A stretch of 64,000 nucleotides of DNA from Lachnospiraceae bacterium UBA4338 (GTDB taxonomy: Bacteria; Bacillota; Clostridia; Lachnospirales; Lachnospiraceae): NCBI GenBank assembly GCA_002393735.1, contig DGTK01000007.1, positions 62,001 through 126,000 of the forward strand, read 5' to 3'. Both the position numbers and the translations under genes were made by a program. The notes under the pieces were generated by a model. It was not told where the DNA came from. It made no database searches and worked only from the letters and a program-made list of their open reading frames with translations. Shown in pieces: positions 36,378 through 45,443 of the stretch. Position 1 is the stretch's first letter; each line of letters begins with the position of its first letter.

Positions 36378-37535
36378 CTATAGAAAGTCCTTCATAACGT
36401 AGTTGGATAATTCCACACCTCTTTTAGTTAACATAATTCTGTTATCTACTGTTTTTAGTAATCCCTCATCTGTGTGTTTTGCTATTATATCGCCGTATAT
36501 ACTCTCTATTGACTTCCCATATCTTCGAAGAAATCCGTCAACACTGATACCTTCTGTCATTCTAAGCCCAAGAAACATATATTCGGCCATATCTTCTCTT
36601 CCTTCTATAACAGATATATCTTCATGTGAATAATCACCCGCTATATATTTATCCAAGTTTGTGATATTATGCCATCTTGTTCTTTTGCCATCCATTATCA
36701 TCATTGATGAAGATCCAAGTCCAAAACCTAAGTATTCGTCCAGCGTCCAATACTTAATATTATGCTTGCACTCATACCCTTCTAAAGCAAAATTTGATAT
36801 TTCATACTTGTTATATCCGGCTTCCGTCAGTATCCTTTCAGTAAGCTCATAAAACTCAATATCTTCATTCTCAGATGGAAAACTATATTTCATATCAGCT
36901 ATTGGAGTTCCCTCTTCTATTATGAGAGAATATGCTGATATATGTTTAGGCTTTAGCTCTATTACCTTATTTAATGTCTGAAGATACTTTTCTTTGGTTT
37001 GTTCAGGTAAAGAATGAATCAGATCAATATTTATATTGACTATTCCGGCTTCTTTAGCCATTTGATATGTATTAAGAAAATCTTCATATGTATGAATTCT
37101 TCCAATTAACTTAAGTTCATCATCCAAAGCTGACTGAAGCCCAATACTTACCCTGTTAACTCCGGCTGCCTTAATCTTATCAAAGAATCCCGGAATAACA
37201 GTTCCCGGATTACATTCAATACTTATTTCAGCATTATTATCTATTTCAAATGTTTCTTTCAAAACATTAAGTATTCTAGCAATATCCACTGTCTTTAGAA
37301 TACTCGGTGTTCCGCCGCCAATAAAGACAGACTCAACCACATAGCTATCATTATATCTGCTGCCTTCAGTTTTTATTTCTTTCACCAAAGAGTTTACATA
37401 ACTATCAAACTTATCATTACATCCTCCAAAGGACAGGAAATCACAATAATAACATTTCCTAACACAAAAAGGGATATGTATATATATCCCTAGTTTGCGT
37501 TTACTATTATTATTTTTGTTTACATAATTATCCAT
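36378..37535 (-). CDS. hemW: Heme chaperone HemW (radical SAM, HemN-like)
   Basis: 385 residues. The 4Fe-4S motif is CVRKCYYC (C24, C28, C31), followed by GGGTPS and ECNPGT. It lacks the extra N-terminal and C-terminal parts and the fourth-cysteine variant of true HemN, so it is most likely the heme insertion chaperone HemW rather than coproporphyrinogen dehydrogenase. The ATG at 37535 follows AAAGG; 14 bases separate it from the lepA stop. lepA-hemW is a conserved pair in Firmicutes. Confidence 0.92.
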   Translation of the reverse strand: MDNYVNKNNNSKRKLGIYIHIPFCVRKCYYCDFLSFGGCNDKFDSYVNSLVKEIKTEGSRYNDSYVVESVFIGGGTPSILKTVDIARILNVLKETFEIDNNAEISIECNPGTVIPGFFDKIKAAGVNRVSIGLQSALDDELKLIGRIHTYEDFLNTYQMAKEAGIVNINIDLIHSLPEQTKEKYLQTLNKVIELKPKHISAYSLIIEEGTPIADMKYSFPSENEDIEFYELTERILTEAGYNKYEISNFALEGYECKHNIKYWTLDEYLGFGLGSSSMMIMDGKRTRWHNITNLDKYIAGDYSHEDISVIEGREDMAEYMFLGLRMTEGISVDGFLRRYGKSIESIYGDIIAKHTDEGLLKTVDNRIMLTKRGVELSNYVMKDFL

Positions 37536-37549
37536 CAATTAACCTTTGA

Positions 37550-39367
37550 CTACTTATCTTCATCAAGCTTAAGTACACTCATGAATGCCTGCTGTGGTAT
37601 TTCTACATTACCAATCTGGCGCATTCTCTTCTTACCTTCTTTTTGTTTTTCAAGAAGTTTCTTCTTACGTGTAATATCACCACCATAGCACTTGGCAAGG
37701 ACATCCTTACGCATGGCCTTAACTGTTTCTCTGGCGATGATTTTGCCACCAACTGCTGCCTGTATAGGAATCTCGAAGAGATGCCTTGGAATCTCATCCT
37801 TAAGCCTTTCGCACATTTTACGACCTCTTTCATAGGCTGTATCTTTATGTACGATAAATGAAAGAGCATCCACTTCTTCTCTGTTAACAAGGATATCGAG
37901 TTTAACAAGTTCTGATTTCTCGTATCCCTTAAGTTCATAGTCAAACGAAGCATAGCCTCTGGACTTGGACTTAAGAGCATCAAAGAAGTCATAGATAATC
38001 TCATTAAGTGGTAATTCATATTTAAGAAGTGCTCTGGTTTCTTCTATATATTCCATACCAAGGTATCTGCCTCGTCTTTGCTGGCAAAGGTCCATAATGG
38101 CGCCGATAAACTCAGATGTAACCATTATTTCAGCTGATACTATAGGCTCTTCCATGTAATCAATCTCTGATGGATCAGGAAGGTTGCTCGGATTAGTAAG
38201 CTCTATTACTTCGCCATTGGTCTTATAAACCTTATATATAACGCCAGGCGCTGTAGTAACAAGGTCAAGATTATATTCTCTCTCCAGTCTTTCCTGAATA
38301 ATCTCAAGATGAAGAAGTCCAAGGAAACCGCACCTAAAGCCAAATCCTAATGCTATTGATGTTTCAGGCTCATACTGAAGGGATGCATCATTTAAGTTGA
38401 GTTTCTCTAATGCATCTCTAAGATCCGGATACTTAGCTCCATCTGCAGGATATACACCGCAGTAAACCATAGGAAGTACTTTCTTATATCCAGGTAATGC
38501 TTCTTTACAAGGATTATTCATCTCAGTAACGGTATCGCCAACCTGAGTATCCTTAACATTCTTAATTGATGCTGTTATATATCCTACTTCACCTGCTGAT
38601 AATTCATCACATGGAATGAATCTGCCAGCACCAAAATATCCTACCTCTACAACTTCGGCAGTTGCACCGGTGGCCATCATTTTAATCTGAGTGCCTCTTT
38701 TAACCTTGCCATCCATAAGGCGAACAAATACTATTACACCTTTATAAGCATCATAAAGAGAGTCAAATATGAGTGCTTTAAGAGGACTTTTGGCATCTCC
38801 CTTAGGAGCAGGCAGCTTATTAACTATACCTTCCAGAACATCTTCTATACCGATTCCATTCTTTGCAGAGATTAGTGGAGCATCCTGAGCCTCCAGACCA
38901 ATGACATCTTCTATCTCGTCCTTAACTCTTTCAGGCTCTGCAGATGGAAGGTCAATCTTATTTATAACAGGCATAATCTCAAGGTCTGCATCCAATGCTA
39001 AATAAACATTGGCAAGAGTCTGTGCTTCTATACCCTGAGCCGCATCTACAACAAGTATTGCACCATCACATGCAGCAAGAGACCTGCTGACCTCATAATT
39101 GAAATCCACATGACCCGGAGTATCGATTAGGTTAAATACATACTCTTCTCCATTTTTAGCCTTATAGATAGTTCTTACCGTCTGAGACTTAATGGTAATG
39201 CCTCTTTCTCTTTCAAGATCCATGTTATCCAAGACCTGAGCATGCATCTCTCTTTCAGTAAGAAGACCTGTCATTTCTATAATTCTATCTGCAAGTGTAG
39301 ACTTACCATGATCTATATGGGCTATTATGCAGAAATTTCTTATTTTATCCTGTGACTGTTTCTCCAT
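37550..39367 (-). CDS. lepA: Elongation factor 4 (LepA)
   Basis: 605-residue translational GTPase acting on the ribosome. G1 is AHIDHGKST, G3 DTPGH, G4 NKID; domain II, III and V follow EF-G, and the unique C-terminal domain with KLKEGKKRMRQ-type basic region ends the protein. Full length. Its ATG lies inside the end of the upstream YfhO gene (23-base overlap) and its ribosome site (AAGAAGGAAG) is within that coding sequence, so expression is tied to the YfhO gene unless an internal promoter exists. Confidence 0.98.
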   Translation of the reverse strand: MEKQSQDKIRNFCIIAHIDHGKSTLADRIIEMTGLLTEREMHAQVLDNMDLERERGITIKSQTVRTIYKAKNGEEYVFNLIDTPGHVDFNYEVSRSLAACDGAILVVDAAQGIEAQTLANVYLALDADLEIMPVINKIDLPSAEPERVKDEIEDVIGLEAQDAPLISAKNGIGIEDVLEGIVNKLPAPKGDAKSPLKALIFDSLYDAYKGVIVFVRLMDGKVKRGTQIKMMATGATAEVVEVGYFGAGRFIPCDELSAGEVGYITASIKNVKDTQVGDTVTEMNNPCKEALPGYKKVLPMVYCGVYPADGAKYPDLRDALEKLNLNDASLQYEPETSIALGFGFRCGFLGLLHLEIIQERLEREYNLDLVTTAPGVIYKVYKTNGEVIELTNPSNLPDPSEIDYMEEPIVSAEIMVTSEFIGAIMDLCQQRRGRYLGMEYIEETRALLKYELPLNEIIYDFFDALKSKSRGYASFDYELKGYEKSELVKLDILVNREEVDALSFIVHKDTAYERGRKMCERLKDEIPRHLFEIPIQAAVGGKIIARETVKAMRKDVLAKCYGGDITRKKKLLEKQKEGKKRMRQIGNVEIPQQAFMSVLKLDEDK

Positions 39368-41999
39368 CTATTTCTTCCTTCTTCTTTTTATCACTCTTTC
39401 CAAGTATACCACATAAAACAATAATTCCCAAACCGGCTATACTTAAGATTGCCCCTGGCAGTACACCATAAGGCTTATATTTAAATAATACCTCATGTTC
39501 GCCTTCATTTAACTTAATTCCCATAAAAGTATCATCAATGACTGGAATAATCTCTGTTTCTTCGCCGTCAACGTATGCTTTCCAGTTCTCATCATACGCT
39601 ATGGACATAAATAATAAATCTTTAGTTCCATCTGCTGTTACTTTACCTTTTATATATCCATCCTTATATGTAGATACTTCAAACTGATTGTCTTTTAGTG
39701 CGTCATATGCTTTAGTCAACTCATCAACATTAAGATATGCTGCTGTAACACTGGTAAGTTCCATTTCATCCCAGCTATCTTCATCCATATAGGCGCCTGC
39801 AACATAACCGTTTTCTGTTAATTCCATTTTCTTAAGAAATGGCGTGCTTAAGTAACCGTTTCTTAAGTATGAGTTTTCATCGCCACCATAATAATAAGCT
39901 GACCCTAAGATAAACCTGTGATAATCATTATCTATGTAAAGGTAAGCCTCTCTGTCATCTGATGGAATTGTAAAAACAATATCCTCATAATCAGAGTTTG
40001 AATCTCTTTTAAGAATAATCTTATTGTCTTCTCTTAATACATCAACATTATCAGTAAGAATATCTACATCATCGATAACATCATATACTTTAATATCTTC
40101 ACCCGTCATAGCACTTAACAGGCTATTGTTATTACTCCATGGGTTCCCACTTATCAAACTATAGTCAGCCGTGCTCTCATCAACCATATATCCCAAATTT
40201 AAGATTTCATTATTTGTTACTACTCCAGGATGAGCTTCTGACAATGCCACAGTCTCAGGATGAACACCATAAATATCGTACCTAACATTAAATAACATTT
40301 TAGTAATATCTGTTATACCATATCCCATAATCATACTATGTGAACTCATAAATCCCAAGTTCTCCATTGTTTTTCTTACTTTAAGATTCTGAGCGGAACT
40401 AAAATCAAACATTCCATTAAATCCATAATATGTATCAGCACATATAACTATATCATTGGTAGAATAAATTCTGTAGAAGTCATCTCGCCCTTCTTCTAAT
40501 GACTTGACCATTTTTAGACCATCTTTAATTGAATTATTCCAATTATCCCATTCTCTTTCAGTCATATCAGGATTAAGGCCTGCATCCTTATAAAATGACA
40601 GATATATTGAAGAGCCCATTTCAATAATTGCAAGACTAATTACAATTACAGCATATGTAGTAACATTTTTCTCATTAACTTTCTTTTTGAAGTAATATAC
40701 ATATATCCAAATCAACATAATAACAATGTTGATTAATAAGAATAATAGATTACTGCTTAGGATAACTCCATTGGTCTCCTTCGGATGAAGCATAAGAATT
40801 ACATATATTACTGAACTTATCACTATATCAAGTAATAACCATTTGATTTTTATCTTTTTAACGTTATTTATCGCTATAACACCCATCGCTGCCACAACAA
40901 AACTTATACAGAAACTAAATCTGTATCCAAAGCTATCCGGCATATCAAAAGCATGCATAGCATAATACAATGGCTCAACGAAGCAGGCTAAACATAAAAA
41001 TACTAGTAATATTCCATATACTATCTTATCTTTTACTTTAATATCTTTGGATATAAAGAAAAATGGCATAGCAAGCATAGCAGGAATTCCCACATATACA
41101 TATGGATATCTACCAAGAGTGCCATGAAACTGGCCATAGAAAAACTGATTATATACATCAAGTATGTTAATTACTATATCTCTAATTGGCGTAACATCCC
41201 CCGTACCATTACGAAGAATAAACATTAATGCCGGAAGCCAGACAATGGCTGATATCATTACCGAAACAACAACACTGATAAAATATCTGCCAATAGTCCT
41301 GAATACATCTATCTTTTCTTCACCCTTCTTATCAAGCATCATAACAGTAACTGACACAATGAAGTATATAAAAGAAACGACTCCGACAATATATCCCATA
41401 TAGAAGTTAGATATAAATAATAGTGCATATAAAATACTTAACAATATCCACTTCTTCTTTTTTATAAGTTTCTCAATTTCAACAAAAATAAGCGGAAGAA
41501 GGATTATGGCATCTGACCACATTATGTTACATTTACAATACACAATCTGATAAGAACACAATCCATAGAAAATAGAAAAAACTATAGATAACGAATTAGT
41601 AACCTTAAGATTCTTATTAGCAAAGTAATTAAAGGCCGCTGCTGCGCAGGCACTCTTCAATATAATTATAAGTCCACAGGTAAAAGCATCATCTGCCCAC
41701 CATAATAATAAGAAAAGAACATTAAACGGTGATAATACATAGTATGCATTTACCAAAGACGTATTCATACCCATATATAAATCAAACGAATACCATGTAC
41801 TGTTTCCAGTAAGAATATCTCTATAAAAAGCTTTAATCATTGGAACATAGGTATTTAACTGATCACCAGATAGAATGATAAATCTTCCGGTAGAAAGAAC
41901 CTGTGATAAAGAAAGAGCAACATAGCAGGTAAGAAAAACCAATGCAAAACTTACTATTGGATAATACTTTGGTTTAATTTTCTTTATGAGTTTCTCCAT
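39345..41999 (-). CDS. YfhO-family membrane protein, fourth copy
   Basis: 884 residues with the same architecture as the pilus-locus triplet: polytopic N-terminal half (DQLNTYVPM first loop), outer domain with GNPWSNNNSLLSAMTGED, and the closing SIAYDENWKAYVDG. It is the most diverged at the NPF position (NPW). Predicted GT-C sugar transferase acting outside the membrane, as for B. subtilis and Listeria homologues. First gene of a unit with lepA and hemW, overlapping lepA by 23 bases. Its promoter contains an 18-bp palindrome. Ribosome site AGGGGAT. Confidence 0.88.
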   Translation of the reverse strand: MEKLIKKIKPKYYPIVSFALVFLTCYVALSLSQVLSTGRFIILSGDQLNTYVPMIKAFYRDILTGNSTWYSFDLYMGMNTSLVNAYYVLSPFNVLFLLLWWADDAFTCGLIIILKSACAAAAFNYFANKNLKVTNSLSIVFSIFYGLCSYQIVYCKCNIMWSDAIILLPLIFVEIEKLIKKKKWILLSILYALLFISNFYMGYIVGVVSFIYFIVSVTVMMLDKKGEEKIDVFRTIGRYFISVVVSVMISAIVWLPALMFILRNGTGDVTPIRDIVINILDVYNQFFYGQFHGTLGRYPYVYVGIPAMLAMPFFFISKDIKVKDKIVYGILLVFLCLACFVEPLYYAMHAFDMPDSFGYRFSFCISFVVAAMGVIAINNVKKIKIKWLLLDIVISSVIYVILMLHPKETNGVILSSNLLFLLINIVIMLIWIYVYYFKKKVNEKNVTTYAVIVISLAIIEMGSSIYLSFYKDAGLNPDMTEREWDNWNNSIKDGLKMVKSLEEGRDDFYRIYSTNDIVICADTYYGFNGMFDFSSAQNLKVRKTMENLGFMSSHSMIMGYGITDITKMLFNVRYDIYGVHPETVALSEAHPGVVTNNEILNLGYMVDESTADYSLISGNPWSNNNSLLSAMTGEDIKVYDVIDDVDILTDNVDVLREDNKIILKRDSNSDYEDIVFTIPSDDREAYLYIDNDYHRFILGSAYYYGGDENSYLRNGYLSTPFLKKMELTENGYVAGAYMDEDSWDEMELTSVTAAYLNVDELTKAYDALKDNQFEVSTYKDGYIKGKVTADGTKDLLFMSIAYDENWKAYVDGEETEIIPVIDDTFMGIKLNEGEHEVLFKYKPYGVLPGAILSIAGLGIIVLCGILGKSDKKKKEEIDGETVTG

Positions 42000-42040
42000 A
42001 AATCCCCTATAATTGCTCTAATATAGTAATTTTAAAACAA

Positions 42041-42078
42041 ACAGTATAATTATACTGTATCAGTATGATAATTTTCAA
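42041..42078 (-). promoter_or_regulatory. Promoter of the fourth YfhO gene with 18-bp palindrome
   Basis: TTGAAA (42073-42078), 18 bases, TATAAT (42049-42054) on the minus strand. ACAGTATAATTATACTGT (42041-42058) is a perfect palindrome covering the -10 box, suggesting an operator. The leader is about 40 bases. Confidence 0.7.
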
Positions 42079-42096
42079 TAAATTAAAGGAAATCTC

Positions 42097-42125
42097 TTGA
42101 CTTTTGCGGTAATTCTCACTAAGAT
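42097..42125 (+). promoter_or_regulatory. rpsT promoter
   Basis: TTGACT (42097-42102), 17 bases, TAAGAT (42120-42125), divergent from the YfhO-lepA promoter. It would give a leader of about 75 bases containing the stem-loop described next. Confidence 0.7.
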
Positions 42126-42138
42126 AATCTATGTATGT

Positions 42139-42173
42139 CTGTATCGGGTCGTCCGTGTCTGGCCTTGATACAG
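42139..42173 (+). promoter_or_regulatory. Possible structured rpsT leader
   Basis: CTGTATC pairs with GATACAG around a 21-base GC-rich loop (GGG...GGCCTT) that can pair further. It ends 34 bases before the rpsT start. Ribosomal protein S20 is autoregulated in E. coli, so a leader element is plausible, but I do not recognise a described family. Confidence 0.45.
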
Positions 42174-42206
42174 TGGTTAAGAATTAATTAAATGGAGGAA
42201 AAGACC

Positions 42207-42470
42207 TTGGCAAATATCAAATCTGCAAAGAAAAGAATTCTTGTTAGTCAGGCTAACGCTGATAGAAATAAAGCTATCCGTTCAGGCGTTAAGACAGCTG
42301 TAAAGAAAGTATATGTTGCAATTGAAGCTGGCGATAAGGACGCTGCTTCTAAAGCATTACTTGAAGCTACTAGCACAATTGATAAGGCTACATCTAAGGG
42401 TGTATATCATAAGAATTATGCATCCAGAAAGATCAGCAGACTTAACTTAGCTGTTAACAAGATGAACTAA
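42207..42470 (+). CDS. rpsT: 30S ribosomal protein S20
   Basis: 87 residues, three-helix bundle binding the 5' domain of 16S rRNA. MANIKSAKKR at the N-terminus and the C-terminal KNYASRKISRLNLAVNKM are diagnostic. The start is TTG, eight bases after GGAGG; an in-frame ATG at 42192 overlaps that ribosome site and would add residues no S20 has. Single-gene unit with its own promoter and terminator. Confidence 0.97.
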   Translation: MANIKSAKKRILVSQANADRNKAIRSGVKTAVKKVYVAIEAGDKDAASKALLEATSTIDKATSKGVYHKNYASRKISRLNLAVNKMN

Positions 42471-42494
42471 TTTATATAATCTTAAATCAAAAAC

Positions 42495-42533
42495 AAACTC
42501 CTTTGTCACCGTCAGATAAAGGAGTTTTTTGTT
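42495..42533 (+). terminator. rpsT terminator
   Basis: AAACTCCTTT / AAAGGAGTTT stem with a 13-base loop and TTTGTTTTTT after it on the plus strand. The A-run on the other side lets it also serve the convergent minus-strand gene ending at 42536. Confidence 0.92.
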
Positions 42534-42535
42534 TT

Positions 42536-44293
42536 TTAATAAACTTTATAAATGTCATATATTAGCGTTGCGTTATCCTTACCACAGATAATACTTTCAT
42601 ATATTTGCAAGTTGTTATCTCTACCGGTAGCCTCATCAATATAATCTTTTAAATAACTCGCGTCATCCCCTTCTGTTCTTTGTACTATGAAATATACCCT
42701 TTCTCCTTTAACAAACTCATCTAACACATTATCAACACCATATCTTTTATAGATATCATTATGCCAAGGACTATTGGCTGTCCAGCCGCCAAGAATGATT
42801 AAGTTAGGTATATGTTCTTCCTCTAATTTTATATCGTTATTAACGAAATATGCAAAAGAAAACGTGTCACACAAAAAAATACTATCACTGTGTTCATCTG
42901 TATACTTCCTAATATCATCATATATATATGACATCAAATAGTATGTATTAGCATTTTTATTTGTACTTATATAATTATTTAAACCAAAGAAAATACTAAT
43001 CGCAACAATAAGTGAAACAAAACATATAATTATTTTTTTGTTTAAAACTTGAGGTGCATACTGTATCAAAAATGCAATCAACAACAATAATTCAATAAAA
43101 AATAAACCATTTGTAACTCTCCTTGGCGTTTTATCATGAACAACCATATAAGCCCAAAGTATACTCCTACACATAAATAGTAACATAATACTTAATGACA
43201 TATATACGGATTCTTTCTTTTTTAGGCCTTTTTTTCTTTCTTTTCGATACAATATTGTTGCCACATATATAGACAATATGTACAAAGAAAACACCGTCAT
43301 ACTAATATATATATTTTCTTTGTTGAATTGATTTTCAAAAAAAATACTTATTAGATTATTCACTTGTATTTCTTTCTTATAATCTGCTACTGCAATATCA
43401 TTTAATTTTTGCAACGAATCAAGATTATACGATTCATCAAGTTCTGTACAATAATGCCTAATAAACGCCAAATATGAACTTTGAGTTATGCTTAATTCGC
43501 TGTATATATCATTATATGTTTCATATTGAGGAACAGCATATAGATCGACAATATTTGCTCTATTGCTATTATATTTCTTAAAATCACTCCAATCTTCACT
43601 ACGATTATATGCAACTTTATCTATTATAAACAGTGCAATAATTAGACACGTAATAACCCCCAACAAACTTATCAGATTAATAATTGCTCTTCTGTCACGC
43701 CAGTATTTAACAATAATAACAACGACAAAAGGAATCAGCATCAATAGCACACTCTCCCTAATAGAGAAAGAGATTGTAAACAACAGTATGATTGGAATTG
43801 ATTTTAAAATAATCTTTTTATCTGATAAGTTAATAAAATACAAACCATATAATCCACACGCCCCCGCTATACTTGCCACAAGCGTAAATTGCATTTCAAT
43901 TAAGAAGCCTGAAAAAATAGTGACAAACAATACACAAAAGCACACAACAATCCATGGGATAATCTTTTTATTATCAAAATGCTTTATTGTTATAAATAAA
44001 ATATAAAAAAAAGAAAAGAAAAGAACAAGGATAAAAAATAAACTGTAAAATGGTATTATCGGAATAATACGATATAATGAAGAAATAATTAATCCAACAA
44101 TAATATTCATATGAATCACATAAGGCGACGGAGTGCCTGTGTATTCTCCGGACAAAATCATCTTCATAAAAACATCATCATTTGTCTCAAACATTAAATG
44201 ACTTGAAACGCAAACCAAAGCAAACATCAAAAAAACAATTCCAAAACTAATGAGCATTGTCCTTACTGACTGAAATTTGATAATTTTTTTCAT
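42536..44293 (-). CDS. Polytopic membrane protein, GT-C-like, function unknown
   Basis: 585 residues with about 10-12 transmembrane helices and a soluble C-terminal domain of about 120 residues. An acidic motif in the first outer loop (ETNDDVFMKMI) is the place and type expected of a GT-C glycosyltransferase acidic site. I do not recognise a named family. The start is the ATG seven bases after GGAG. It is the last gene of a minus-strand surface-glycan unit, after an acyltransferase. A polymerase-like or GT-C role is inference. Confidence 0.65.
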   Translation of the reverse strand: MKKIIKFQSVRTMLISFGIVFLMFALVCVSSHLMFETNDDVFMKMILSGEYTGTPSPYVIHMNIIVGLIISSLYRIIPIIPFYSLFFILVLFFSFFYILFITIKHFDNKKIIPWIVVCFCVLFVTIFSGFLIEMQFTLVASIAGACGLYGLYFINLSDKKIILKSIPIILLFTISFSIRESVLLMLIPFVVVIIVKYWRDRRAIINLISLLGVITCLIIALFIIDKVAYNRSEDWSDFKKYNSNRANIVDLYAVPQYETYNDIYSELSITQSSYLAFIRHYCTELDESYNLDSLQKLNDIAVADYKKEIQVNNLISIFFENQFNKENIYISMTVFSLYILSIYVATILYRKERKKGLKKKESVYMSLSIMLLFMCRSILWAYMVVHDKTPRRVTNGLFFIELLLLIAFLIQYAPQVLNKKIIICFVSLIVAISIFFGLNNYISTNKNANTYYLMSYIYDDIRKYTDEHSDSIFLCDTFSFAYFVNNDIKLEEEHIPNLIILGGWTANSPWHNDIYKRYGVDNVLDEFVKGERVYFIVQRTEGDDASYLKDYIDEATGRDNNLQIYESIICGKDNATLIYDIYKVY

Positions 44294-44324
44294 AATAATC
44301 TCCATTACAAACAATATACTCTCG

Positions 44325-45443
44325 TTACTGCTTGTTAAATAAATCTTTTTTATGGATTTTTATTACATCTCCAACTTTTGTTCTAATCTTATAATATATA
44401 CTTGCGATTAGTGCTGTAACACAAAAAGAAGCTATACTTATCATTACACAATAAACGTCCAATTTCATTCTCATTGGTGACAATGACAATCCAAACAAGT
44501 AATTAGCCAGCATTATGATAATTGTATATACAATCTCCTGCATAATCAACATATATAGAGTATGCCTGCCAATCACTTTTAAAAAATTAAGTTTTTCACA
44601 CAAGATACTTAATCCAAGAATCATCAAGCTTCCCATAATAGCTCCAATTAAGTATTTCCATTTTATGGCATATTCTAAATCCAACATATTTACATATATA
44701 TTTCCCTTGTAGGAGAAGAAATATACTGCTAAGAAACCAAATACTATCAATAACAAAGCTGTAATTTTTTTACCGGTTTCGGTCATTTTTTTTGTTTTTT
44801 TCGGCCTATTACTTAAACGCTTGTATCCAAATTCAAAAGCATACCCTACTCCCAAAAATACAGTTCCCATCATCGCACTATCCATTTGCATTGGGAGCCT
44901 GTGGAATAGTGGAATATTGCTATATATATCTTTTGCCAACAATGACGTTATAATCCAGGTCAACCATATCAGGGCATAAACATATTTATTAACCACATTT
45001 TTAATTTTTATTAAGAACCAAAAATAAATTTTTGCCCAAAACATGCATATCAAAAACCATGTGGCACTAAAATATGAAATAACCAGATATCCTCTGTAAA
45101 TATTTCTCCAAAAATCAAGTTGATATATATCAACATATCTTTGCCATGTAACTGGAAATACAAAGAACTGCACAATACTGATAATAAAAACGAAAGAAAA
45201 CGGAATTAAATAATGCTTAATTTGTTTTTTTACAAATAAAATGAAATCATCTTGTGTTTTCAAAGCATCTGTCATGCCTGAAATAATAAAAAACAAAGGC
45301 ATATGAAACGCATTAATAAAGCGGTATGGCTTATAATTCATAATCACGAGATGACCCAGAATAACTAAGTACATTCCAATAGCCTTTGCGACATCCAAAT
45401 AATCTATTCTGTTACTATCCGTTTTAAAATTATTTTTTTTCAT
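44325..45443 (-). CDS. Acyltransferase family 3 membrane protein (OafA/Fhl1-type)
   Basis: 372 residues with about ten transmembrane helices. The N-terminal RIDYLDVAKAIGMYLVILGH (family His) and AFHMPLFFIISG are diagnostic of the acyltransferase-3 family, which adds acetyl or similar groups to sugars across the membrane. The ATG overlaps the stop of the GT39-like gene by four bases, so translation is coupled. The soluble SGNH domain found in some members is absent. Probably decorates the glycan made by this cluster. Confidence 0.88.
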   Translation of the reverse strand: MKKNNFKTDSNRIDYLDVAKAIGMYLVILGHLVIMNYKPYRFINAFHMPLFFIISGMTDALKTQDDFILFVKKQIKHYLIPFSFVFIISIVQFFVFPVTWQRYVDIYQLDFWRNIYRGYLVISYFSATWFLICMFWAKIYFWFLIKIKNVVNKYVYALIWLTWIITSLLAKDIYSNIPLFHRLPMQMDSAMMGTVFLGVGYAFEFGYKRLSNRPKKTKKMTETGKKITALLLIVFGFLAVYFFSYKGNIYVNMLDLEYAIKWKYLIGAIMGSLMILGLSILCEKLNFLKVIGRHTLYMLIMQEIVYTIIIMLANYLFGLSLSPMRMKLDVYCVMISIASFCVTALIASIYYKIRTKVGDVIKIHKKDLFNKQ

